Source: Schoenoplectus triqueter
Lineage: Eukaryota > Streptophyta > Magnoliopsida > Poales > Cyperaceae
Direction: 5' to 3'
DNA: 35,450 bases
Assembly: GCA_964058805.1 (NCBI GenBank)
Contig: CAXKVV010000024.1
Location: 1-35,450, forward strand
Positions 22,020 to 32,322 of this stretch are shown piece after piece (the first letter of the stretch is position 1; every line of letters begins with the position of its first letter). Both the position numbers and the translations under genes were made by a program. The notes under the pieces were generated by a model that was not told where the DNA came from, made no database searches, and saw only the letters and a list, made by a program, of their open reading frames with translations.

Positions 22020-23530
22020 AAACAAAAAGTACCCTAAAAAATACCATTTTTCATTACTTTCCCAAAGCAACGTTTAAAGAATACAAAAACAGTACCTACA
22101 TATATCAGTAGTATACCTAGTGATCATAGTATCTTAAGCAAGTGAATGACCAGAGAACAACCAACAACACAACAAAAACAGTGAGCACAGTATAACAAAA
22201 ACTTTAAAATGAAAAACAACTGGAGTTAATCTAGCAAATCCTCATCACTGATCATAGCAGCAGCATGACCCACATTAGATTCACTACCACCCCTGCTGTT
22301 CCAGATTACCAGCATTGCCCACCTAATCAGTAGCCCAAGATGTAGAAATTATAGCTCTGTCGAAACCTACTTAATAGGAGAGGTTGTTCCTGTCCAGTAG
22401 AAAATCAGAGAGAATATAGCGGCATATAATGCAGTAAGTGAAAAAGTATCATTTTGATGAAAGATAAGATTATTAGAAGTCTTCCACAAGAACCAAATCA
22501 CAGCAGATAAAATAGTACCCTAAAAATTCATATTTCTAAAAGGTAATTTCAGACAAGTGTGCCAGAACTCATGAAGTAATGGGGAGTATATGTCCTTGAG
22601 GTACAACTTGACAAATCTGTACCTAAAGCTGGTGGCTAATGTAGCAATTAATAAAGAGATGCTCTGCTAATTCCGAAGATGAACAAAAAACACAAGTTAA
22701 TGGTCCAACCTAATCCCTCTTAACCAAATTATTCTTTGTAAGAATTTTATTATGGAGGTATAACCAAAGAAATAATTTTATTTTAAGTGAAATCTTCAAA
22801 GACCATACTGATCTGGGTAAAGAATGATACACAACTCCAGAGTTCAAAAAGTTATATAAAGAATGTATTGTATACAATTCAGATTTATCTAAATGCCAAT
22901 ATATTGAATCTGCTTGAGTAGTAAAATATAAAGATTGACAAATCAAAATCAATTTGTTTTTCTCAATGCGCATAGCATTGGATATTCCTCTAGTTAAAGA
23001 AAGTTCAACCTGATCATCTTTACAAACCATAGCAAGAGAAACTGGATCATTCTTAACTTTTGCGAAAACAAAAGGGAAATGTAAAGTAAACGAGCAATTT
23101 TCATGTCAGACATCATGTCAAAAGCTACCAATTAATCTTGTGGAGCCTATTGATAAAAATTGTTTAACAGACCCAACATCTTTCCAGAAAGGAGAGCATA
23201 TTGTAAGAGAAAAAGAGTTATATTTTATAGTAATTAGTTCCTTCCAGTAACCCTTAGAATCTTTATATCAGTATTTCCAACCTCATTTACAAAGCAAAGT
23301 ATAGTTCATATGTTCTAATTTTAAAATGCACCAGCCTCCAAACTCTTTGGCTCAACACATAGAATCTCATTTTATTAAATAATACTTTCTAATTTGATCA
23401 ATGCGTTTTAAGAAACATTTAGGCACTCTAAATAGAGAAATATAATAGAAAGGAATAGAAGAGAGTACATAATTAAGCAATATCAAATGATCCCCAAAAT
23501 AATTGTTTACCCTTTCACACTGGAAGTCTA
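22020..23530 (-). mobile_element. 5'-truncated LINE (non-LTR) with degenerate ORF2 C-terminus
   Basis: Reading 23530 downward on the minus strand, several frames give the C-terminal part of a plant L1-type ORF2. NYFGDHLILLNYVLSSIPFY and the following ISLFRVPKCFLKRIDQIRK match the thumb region; AKEFGGWCILKLEHMNYTLL, SPFWKDV and GSTRLIGSF follow. The zinc-binding RVT segment is next (22710-23030: YTIHSLYNFL...VWSLKISLKIKLFLW), ending LTCVFCSS...AEHLFINC. In-frame stops and frameshifts occur throughout. The polymerase core (YADD box) is missing, so the element is 5'-truncated and dead. The 3' end near 22020 is approximate. Confidence 0.82.
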
Positions 23531-23579
23531 AATTTAATTTTAACGTATTTCTATTAATATTCTATGAAACTAAACTCAT

Positions 23580-24425
23580 AAAGTTCAAGAACATAATAAT
23601 TATAATATCAATGAATTAGGACATTATTTAAAATAAATTTATGTATTTTGATGATTTTATGTGTTAAAATGAGCTTACAAATAATAGAAAACTTTATTAT
23701 TATAAATGATGTATTCTATGAGTTTATTATAATCTATACGTGCTTGAGCCCTTAGGATGCGAATTACTCACAAAGATAGATATAAATACATTAAAAATTA
23801 TATTTCTTCTAATTTTTATTCAAGTCTTCTATTATTTATAGTATCATTTTAACATAGAAAAATCATCAAAATGCACAAAGTTATTTTGAACGATGTCTGC
23901 TATTTATTTATATTATAATCATTATATTTTTTATTCTTTCGAACACAAATAACGTTGAAAGATTATCACAAATGCATTAAATCAATATTTCATTTTTTTG
24001 AGTTTTATTTCTTTTGAAGCCTCATTTGAACTTATAAAATCATCAAAATATATAAAGTTGAATGAAATGATATATTCTATTGATTTATATTAGAATCATT
24101 GTGTATGACACAAATTATGCACAATGATGAAAATAAATGCATTTATTTAGTTCTTCTTATGTTAGTTTATTCGAATTTTATATCATTAGTAGGCTCATTT
24201 CAATACATAAAATTATAAAAATACATAATTTTATTTTAAATTATGTTCCATATTGATTTGTATAATTGTTGTATTTTTAAGCCTTTATAGCACGAATGAC
24301 GTTGAAGATTAACATAAATATATTTAAATAATATTTACAGTTTATTTGAGTTTTATATCATTTGAAACTTCTTTCAACACATAAAATCATCAAAATACAC
24401 ATAATTATTTTAAATGATATATTCG
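23580..24425. repeat. Degenerate tandem repeat of about 175 bp with an inverted unit
   Basis: The phrase AAAATCATCAAAATACACAA recurs in diverged form starting near 23861, 24038, 24211 and 24385, spacings of 177, 173 and 174 bases. Other parts repeat with it: ACGTTGAAGATTA, TTGAGTTTTATATCATTTGAA, and a TATTGATTTATATTATAATCATTG-like stretch. At 23638-23675 the same phrase appears on the opposite strand (TGTATTTTGATGATTTTATG), so the first unit is inverted. It is non-coding and lies directly upstream of the LINE's truncated end. Confidence 0.72.
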
Positions 24426-25750
24426 GTATGACAAAGATGAGTTTCAAAGGACGAACAGGACTTCGGTATGTAGCATTTGCTTGGATTGGAAGGTAACAAT
24501 AAGGATTTTAAGTTCAGATTATCTGATTGTACAGTTAGCAAACAACTGATTTCCCTGATGTTATTTGCTCAAGTAGCTGAACTTTTGAGTTTTGTTCTTT
24601 GGTTGAAAAGTTGAAACTTCCTAAGTGATTTTATATCCATATAATTCTACCAGGTTTTGGCCATGCCACTCTACTTTCTGTAAACTGCTCCAATTAGACT
24701 CATACATAATTAAAATTTGTAATTTGATCATAAGGACATTGTCTACTTCAACACTTGCAGCACCCTTCCCTCCATTAAATATCGCCTCTTTAGAAAATAT
24801 TGTCCTGCCTTCGCTACTTCTATTTTTCAACGCTGATTAACTGTTTGTGTTATGAAATAACTGCATGTGCATCTCACCTTCCATTTTGGTTTGTTTGAGC
24901 TCCTGTTCAACGCCAACAATTTGTTTATTTTAGATTTTCTGCTTTGGGATGGACTATGTTCTCTGAAAATTTGTTCATCTCTAAAGCTGCTTGGGTTAAA
25001 TTGCAAACTCCTGATGAAAAGTTGTTTACTTGTAATTTGGTGTGATTTGGTGTATATAGTAAAAGTTTACTTGAAATTAAATGACAAGGCCTTGTTGTTT
25101 TTTTATAGTTCAAAATAGCTAGCAGGCTGAATGATTTAATTGTAACTAAGTTTCTAACTTGTATAAGAAAATAAAAATACTTTATTAATTCTTTATTAAT
25201 AAATGTTGATTGTTGTAAAAAATATTATAAATATAAGGGTCTGCTCATAAGAACAGGTATCTTCGCTAGTCAATTTAAAATCTGAAAAAAAATATCTAAA
25301 TTAATCTAATCTGATTTTATTTGATATAATATGATTTGATTTGTTTTTTTTTTAAATTAAACTGATCTAATATGTCTGAATCTGACCTGAGCTATCTAAT
25401 TGACACATCTACATATAAAGTACCTACCGACCTAATTGATGGATATATTTTCTCATTAATTTGATGTTTATCTATCAAATAATTGATATTTATCTATGGA
25501 TTTGGTTTGGGTTAAATCCTACTGAAGAAGATTAGATTATTTTATTAACAGATCATTTTGTCATTTACTTACAATTGAGAAGAAATATACAAATTTTAAG
25601 ATACGACCCATAAATTTCATGTTTCTTCTTTTTCCTTCTCTTCTCTTTTTTTTTATTTATTTCCGAATCTTCTACATTTTTATATATTTTAAACTTGTTA
25701 TTTACAATTTTTTATTTCTAGAAAAACAATTTTTTTCTTATCATATCCTC
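24426..25750. other. Unidentified intergenic sequence
   Basis: No gene or element is identified. Positions 24426-25130 are somewhat less AT-rich than their flanks and hold several short ORFs without recognisable motifs. From 25220 on the sequence is AT-rich, with repeated TCTAATCTGATTTTATTTGA-like words typical of decayed retroelements. Confidence 0.4.
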
Positions 25751-25751
25751 A

Positions 25752-25935
25752 CGGGAGTGTTTTTTTCCCGATACTAAAAGGGACCGAAATGTTCTTTGAA
25801 GGAATCGAGTTTTTATATTGATCCCTTTATATCTTTTCTCATTTCACAACACAAAATAGTAAAAAAAAATGTAAAGGGAACAAAATAAAATCTCAGGTCC
25901 TTCTAGTTAATTGGCCAAAAAAAAAACACTCCTGC
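25752..25935. mobile_element. Short inverted-repeat element (MITE-like)
   Basis: The left end reads CGGGAGTGTTTTTTTCCCGA and the reverse complement of the right end reads CAGGAGTGTTTTTTTTTTGG. The inverted similarity continues weakly inward (AAAGGGACC against GAAGGACCT). Size is about 184 bp. No clear target duplication is visible, so superfamily is left open. Confidence 0.55.
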
Positions 25936-26780
25936 GAAAATACAACATTTTTTTTCAATTTTGTAAAAAACAAAACTATTATTATTTGTCATAGTAAATG
26001 AAAAGATAATTAACTTTAAAACATTCATGAAAAAATTAGACAATAATACAGAGACAGAAAAACAGCTTGTTGGATTGGACTCGCAAGAGAAAAAAACTCG
26101 TATGATCTATTTTGATTTTCTATAAACAATTCTTGTGACCATTCAAATAACAACTCTAAAGCCAACGGATAAAGTAATTCAGTACGATGACTATACGAAA
26201 AATAACACATTATCTTTATGCACACCAATATTCTATTTTGCTGATGCATTGGGGCAGAAAAAGGTTCGATCAATTATTAATCTGTAGTATAAAAGGGTGT
26301 CTAAGATTTATTCATAGATTGAGTGAGGTTATGGTGTTTTATAATGTACAAATGTATTTGTTTATCAAAAATCTCAAATTAGATGAAAAATGATTGATTC
26401 GAACCAATCATTATTATCTTCATATTAAAATCTTCTAGCAAACAAAATTTTATATTTTCTAAGATTTTTTTTTGCTATTTTTTTAAATGATAGAAAAATG
26501 CTTGATTTAATAATTATGATTTGCTTCTCATCCAAAAAAATAGTAAAAATATATAAAATTTGGTGCACTATAAGAATTTGATATAGAGATAATATTGAGT
26601 AGTTTGGATCATCTAAAATTTAAGATTTTGACATAATGTACTATATCCATACATTACGATACAATATAGCATTATAAATGTAAGTCTCATAAAGTGTGTG
26701 AATTCAAATTGGTATAGAAAAACTTTAATACTTCAGGCCTACTTAGTCCACTAGTAAAAAAGAGGAAGAGATATTAGAAA
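25936..26780. other. AT-rich intergenic DNA
   Basis: No gene is supported. The 26025-26273 segment is denser in codons but matches nothing I can name. A short perfect hairpin, AATGATTG...CAATCATT, occurs at about 26388-26411. Confidence 0.4.
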
Positions 26781-26789
26781 AAAAAATAT

Positions 26790-27167
26790 GGGTGGGATCG
26801 GTTGACAACGGATTAACTTGATAATCTTGATAATGATCTTCTTAATAATATGAAAAAAATCTTAAAAATAATTTTTTTATAGATATGTTATTTTATCTAT
26901 AGATTGATGGTCATTCAAATTTTATACAATTTCATTATCATTTTATAGTCCATCATAAGACCTTTAAATTATTGCAAACTGTATGAAAATTCGATGGTCT
27001 TTGATGGACTATCAAACGATAATGAAATTGTATAAAATTTGAATGACCATCAATCTATAGGTATAAGAACATATTTATAAAATATATATATATATTTAAA
27101 TTTTTTTTGTATTTATTAAAAAGGCCATTGTCAAGATTGTTAATCCATTGCCAACCCATCCGCACCT
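26790..27167. mobile_element. MITE family A, copy 3 (Mutator-like, 9-bp TSD)
   Basis: A 378-bp element with long inverted repeats: it starts GGGTGGGATCGGTTGACAAC, and the reverse complement of its end reads AGGTGCGGATGGGTTGGCAA. Exact 9-bp direct repeats AAAAAATAT flank it at 26781-26789 and 27168-27176. The two halves pair over most of their length; GATTGATGGTCATTCAAATT and its near-complement are examples. It is the best-preserved palindrome of the family and could fold into a long hairpin if transcribed. Confidence 0.88.
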
Positions 27168-27176
27168 AAAAAATAT

Positions 27177-27845
27177 ACAATACTATTTGAAAATTTGACT
27201 GAATTGATAGCAAAAATGTAAAAAAAAAGTAATTAGAAAGAAAATACGTGTTTCTGAACCAACTCGAATAATTTGTGAGTATTGGCTGAAAAAAGGGTTA
27301 TACAGAGCATGATATTATTACAGGTACTTTTCCTGCATTTGATAAAGTTGGGAGCTAGAGATTTGTTGCTTCAGATGCAGTGTAAATGACTTGTTCGGCA
27401 AAAACAATTTGGGTAAGAATTTACTGGTATGGGTGTAGAATTTTCAATTTCAATTTGTCAGTTCTGGAAGGTTAAAAACTCATGAGCACACATGCATAAA
27501 AGTTGCAAGTAATGTTCGCTTGATACATGGAAAATTCAAATGTAAGGAGTTTGGTTTTGGATTTTCCATGGATATGTTGATGTGGCAGGGGTAAAATAAT
27601 CCATTTTTTTTCCCATTTTAAACAACCTTTCTCGGTGTTAAATTTCATTGGGCAAAATTTCCTTTCAATATCCATGGGTAAGTGGGAGTCCGGATGAAAA
27701 AGAATTTTGTGAGAAGACAAATAGAAGTTTGTATAAACGAACAAAACAATTGAACTAAAAAAGAAGAAGCAATATTAAAAATTGTATTGCAGTCTGTACC
27801 AATTTATCATTACCTGGATAAGCTTTGTATTCTAGAAAGACATTA
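27177..27845. other. Intergenic DNA, no feature recognised
   Basis: AT-rich sequence with a 90-codon minus-strand ORF (27472-27744) that lacks any family motif and a plausible gene context. I see nothing supportable here. Confidence 0.4.
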
Positions 27846-27854
27846 GCTTAGTAT

Positions 27855-28283
27855 CAGATTTTAGTAATAATAAGTTTTATTAAATTAATATTATTAAAAA
27901 TAAGAGTGAGAAACGTAAAATTTTAAATATACAAATGGCAGCGCGCCACTGGCAGTGGCGCGTTTCATTATTTTTAGGAAACGCGACATTGCCAGTAGCG
28001 CGTTTCGTCCAAACCCCGCGCAAGTGACTGCACATTTTGTATATATAAGAAGCAAACACGCCACTGGTAGTGGCGCGTTTCGTAAAAATAAGGAAACGCG
28101 CCATTGCCAGTGGCGCGTTTGGTAAAAATAATGAAACACGCCACTGCCAGTGGCGCGTTTCAAACGCGCAGTGAACGCGCCACTGCCAGTGGCGCGCTGC
28201 CATTCGTATATTTGAAATTTTACGTTTCTCACTCTTATTTTTAATAATATTAATTTACTAAAATTTATTATTACTAAAAACTG
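27855..28283. mobile_element. 429-bp inverted-repeat element with six GC-rich palindromes, 9-bp TSD
   Basis: Exact direct repeats GCTTAGTAT flank the element at 27846-27854 and 28284-28292. Terminal inverted repeats of about 110 bases start CAGATTTTAGTAATAATAAG on the left and CAGTTTTTAGTAATAATAAA on the right, and run inward to GAATGGCAGCGCGCCACTGG. The GC-rich core, in an otherwise AT-rich element, holds six variants of the palindrome GCGCCACTGCCAGTGGCGC, at 27941-27962, 27981-28002, 28056-28077, 28096-28117, 28136-28157 and 28175-28196. Spacers are mostly short A/T-rich words such as GTAAAAATAAGGAAA. The 9-bp duplication suggests a Mutator-like non-autonomous element, although a CAG start is also seen in other superfamilies. 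No protein is encoded. Confidence 0.88.
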
Positions 28284-28292
28284 GCTTAGTAT

Positions 28293-29690
28293 TAACATGA
28301 GTTCTTCCCGTAGAGTTTGGTTTTAGGTGTTGTTGCTTCAATGAAGCTAATTAATGCCTCACTTGACAAGTGACCATAAAAAACTTCAATATTTTTGGGG
28401 TAAATTCCCTATATGTGTGCACAAAAAAGACAAAAATGCCTGTGTTATTAGATTAAAATTGCATACACAAAATTAATATGATACATGTTACAACATAAAT
28501 TTTGAAGAATTTTTTTAATTATTCATTAACTGTACATTTCAATTATTTTTCTGATTTCCTCGAATATCTTATTATATCGCCAACAATGAAAATAATTTTG
28601 TCTACTCTAAATCATCAATGTGTTCTTGACGATTGGAATTGCTTTCCTTTTGTAATGCTAATGAAAATTCCCTTTCAGTTTCAAGTTCTATATTTTTATC
28701 TTTGAAATATCATGCAATATAAAAAATATATAACTGCTGCTTAAATTGTCACACTTTTGAAAACTTACATCCACCTTCAAATGCACACTTTTGTCTGTTT
28801 CGTTTTCTTCATTAATATTATTTTCTAACTGCTTTTAGCTACACAAATAACTTATAATCATATATAGACTATTTTGTTACTATTTCATATATATACATAT
28901 ATCAGTAACAAAATTAAACATTAGTAACTTTATCGCCTATCAATTAAAACTTTTTATTGGCAAATATTTTTTTTTGGAAATTAATGCACTCCTTTTTATG
29001 GAATATAGATATGAATGTGTGATGTGTAAACAGTCCCCAACCTTGAAGATTTAAATCTAAAATTAAAAACACAGTTCAAAATTTTTAATTTGAAAGATAT
29101 ATATGTTGATGTACGGACTTGTATATAAACAATTCAAAAAAGAAAACTATCATATCCTAATTGTGCCCATCCTGATTTCATTCCCCTCATGCCATTTCCC
29201 ATTATATGAAAATTCTATCGACTTTCTTGATTTTTTTTTCATTCAATTTTTTCTTCTCCAGTTCTCATCACTTTTGTTTTGTTTCTTAAGATAAAAGTTC
29301 AAAGCCTTTTATCTTCAAATATTCACCATGAAAATTTGCTTTAGCAAATTTTAACCTGCGACTTTACATAGGGGATATTATTTTAGTTCTTCCTTCACTT
29401 CTATTATGTATTAATGTACATAATTTTCTTTTCAATTACGATAATTAAATTAATTTACAGTGATGAAAAATGTCATCAGTATCATAACTGCCTAGATGTG
29501 AACAACCGACAAAAAGGAAGTACATTATGGCTCAATGCAAAAAAATATAATAGAAATATGAATTTTAACGACACGATGAAAATCAACTAATTTTCTTTTA
29601 TTTTGTTAAGCACCAATCAGATCCGGTTCCCACGCATATATATTTAATGTTTCAGTTGGGCATGTTGTTATGAATAACATAAATTGTTTG
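28293..29690. other. AT-rich intergenic DNA, no gene seen
   Basis: Very AT-rich, with only short ORFs that lack motifs. No RNA gene or repeat boundary was recognised. Confidence 0.4.
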
Positions 29691-29693
29691 ATA

Positions 29694-30506
29694 CTAGAGT
29701 TGTAACTCGGATTTTGCTCTAATAATATAGTTTTCAAATAAATAATTAATAATATAAAATTTTAAATATATTTAATAAAATTTCATATTAAAAAAATTTA
29801 GACAAAATTTTTTTAAGAGAAGAGATTCAAATACCATCATTTTGGTGCCACATCAGTGCCATTAAAATTAAATAACAAATAACTATTATTTAAATTCTTA
29901 AATAACAAAATTAATTGAAGGAATATTTTTTAAATACCATCTTATATATGTATACAAAAAATTATATCATTTAGATATTATTTATATAGGCATCAAGCGT
30001 TAATAAAATCAACGGACCAAATTTTACAATTTAGACACGTTACTTGATGGCTATTCAAATGAAGTTAAAATTTTATGATTTTTCATATACATATAATTGA
30101 GATGATATAGAATACATCTAACGGTTCACATTTTTTAATTTATACATAAATAAATAAATAGACACCATGGGCACAAAAAAATGGTAATTAGATCCCTTCT
30201 CTTTTTTAAATACTAATTAATAATGATAATTATAATTATAATAATTATAATAATAAATAATATAAATAAACACATAATAATTTATAAATAATTATATAAA
30301 AAAGTTAGATCATTTTAAAATTTAAATTTCACTTTAAGTATATTGCACATATTATTTTAAATGAGAAAAAAATCTATTTTATATGAACCTTTGGATTCAA
30401 GAAGATGAAAAAAATTAAAACAAAATGAATGGTAGAGAAAAGTGATCATGTGACATGCTTGAAAAACTTAAAAAGTTAACTCTCTTTATGTATTATGAAT
30501 TATTGA
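29694..30506 (-). mobile_element. Helitron-like element copy 2, interrupted by a MITE
   Basis: The reverse complement matches 690-1013 segment by segment: GGTTCATATAAAATAGATTT against GGTTCATATATAACTTTTTT, and AAATCCGAGTTACAACTCTAG against AAATCCGAGTAACAACTCTAG. The 3' end (29694) is CTAG followed by T, as in copy 1. The left arm of the terminal hairpin is mutated here. The match is split by the MITE at 29817-30201. The 5' end near 30506 is approximate. Confidence 0.55.
29817..30201. mobile_element. 385-bp MITE nested in the Helitron-like element
   Basis: The left terminus reads GAGAAGAGATTCAAATACCA and the reverse complement of the right terminus reads GAGAAGGGATCTAATTACCA. Similarity continues for about 35 bases (CATTTTGGTGCC against TTTTTTGTGCCC). 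TTTTTTAA flanks both sides (29809-29816 and 30202-30209), an 8-bp duplication that could be 9 given the T-run. The host sequence on either side continues the alignment to 690-1013, which acts as the unoccupied site. Confidence 0.75.
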
Positions 30507-31483
30507 TCGATATATTCATTATTATGCATAACACAAATTATTGAGTGCTATTGATCAATTTATATCTTTAAAGGGTAAATAATTGATACGAAATGTTCAA
30601 TATGATTTCCACAAGTAAGTTTACTTTGATCAAAGAGAAAATCACTTAATTAATTATTATGAATCATGTCAAAAATATGTTTTCTAACAATTTAAAAATA
30701 TAGTAAAAAACTAAAAAATATATATAATTTGATCTAGAGATCATGCTAAGTGAATCGAATCTACTATAAAATATGAAGATTTGATTTATAATACCAAATG
30801 ATAGCTCAACTTAATGTTCAGCATCTTTACAATTTCAACCAGAATAAAAAAAATATAATTTATCAGGATGAAAATATGACGCAAAGAGTGGACACAGAAA
30901 AAGAAAAAATTGGGGCGTGGTATTGTCGGTATTAGACTATTAGTACACAATTTTGCGTATTAAACAGCATTAAATACGACGACTACGGCAAAGGAGAAGC
31001 AGAAGCATCACCTCGGAATTTTATCTCCACTTGAAGATTCTACGACATGATACTTGCATAGACAATATGGATAATCATATATATCGCCTATTCGTAGAAG
31101 AAAGTAAAATCTGGAGTGACCTAATTTCTTCCAGAATCACCCCCCCCCCCCCAAATAAAAAAAAAGAAGAAAAAAATCCCTTCCTCAGTCCTCACCCCCT
31201 GGGGTGCGAAACGGTGCCCTTGACTTAGTTTAGCTACGGATCTGTAGCTGTATCTAATAAGCAAAGAGATCCAAAATCCCAAATTACTCCGTGCGTTGTT
31301 AGATCTCATCCCATTTAAGGTAGAGTTTGTATTCTTTTTGCTTTTCATTGGTAATTGTGTACGGTTACATCAAAATGCCTTTTATACACTCCGAAAATAC
31401 ATAATTTGTTTAATTAACAAATTTTTTCTTTCATGATAGTCGATAGTAGCTTGGGATAGGAGGAACAATTGAAGAAACTACAA
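30507..31483. other. Intergenic DNA upstream of the methyltransferase gene
   Basis: Mostly AT-rich. A homopolymer of 13 C lies at 31140-31152. The last 300 bases are less AT-rich and probably contain the promoter and 5' UTR of the downstream gene; no single promoter motif is clear enough to call. Confidence 0.45.
31140..31152. repeat. Poly(C) tract
   Basis: Thirteen consecutive C, followed by an A-rich stretch. It lies about 330 bases upstream of the methyltransferase start codon. Such tracts are prone to length error in assemblies. Confidence 0.9.
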
Positions 31484-32291
31484 ATGCGAACGCCTTCGCT
31501 GCTCTCCCAATGTTTGTCTGGTTTCACACCACAAGAGAAATCGAGTCACAGTGTAAATGTAGTGCCAGAAAGAGACTTACACCTCCCCTCTCCTGCAGTT
31601 GAGATCGTTCCATCAAAGGTATTTTATTCTTTTTCCGTAGCTTGACCAATGTAGTTCTTGTCTTTTCCTATTGGAGATTGCTTGATATTTAATTAACATC
31701 ACTCATTCACTTATGTTGGACTAATTGGAAATTATATATGCCGGAAAATTCTAACAATGTCGACCTTAATACTGATATCTTTTACTAGGAGCAGATTGAA
31801 ATAATACGAAGTTTATTTTGAACATTGATTTGCAATAATACATTCTAAGTTGTGATGCAATTTGGCTGAGTAGATTTTGCAAGATCGATTGCTATCACTA
31901 ATCGAGGGTAATATTAAAGGTTTTATTAGATTTAATGTCAGTTACACTTGTCTGTTTAAAAAGCAAAAAAAATAAAGAGCCGTCTTCAACAATTTTGGAG
32001 AGTCTCACATCTGAAAGGAAATTATAATGAAATAAAGAAACAAACAAACAAACAACAACAACAACAAAGCCTTTAATCTCAAATAAATTAGGGTAGACTA
32101 GAAATGAAACCCAATCCGAAAGTATAGAGATCATAGATCTCAAATGAAAGAAGAAAATAATGAAAATGATGGTGATGATAATGAAAATGATAATTATGAT
32201 GATGATGATGATGAAAATAATAATGACGATGATAGTACTAATAATAATACAAAAATCTATAATAATACTACTAATAATACTACAGACATCC

Positions 32292-32322
<31 letters not shown>

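Noticed and set aside
26025..26273. Plastid-derived (ndhF-like) fragment suggested by a minus-strand ORF containing YEFF and FIEN
   Set aside because: The similarity is too short and patchy, and no collinear match could be built. A search against a plastid genome would decide.
27941..28196. CRISPR-like pattern of regularly spaced palindromic repeats
   Set aside because: Spacers are unequal and partly repeated, the array lies between transposon terminal repeats, and the window is plant nuclear DNA.
27880..28298. Two overlapping minus-strand ORFs with repeated RHWQWRV-like residues
   Set aside because: They are translations of the palindrome array in the transposable element. The repeats follow the DNA palindromes, and there is no start context, family match or codon signal.
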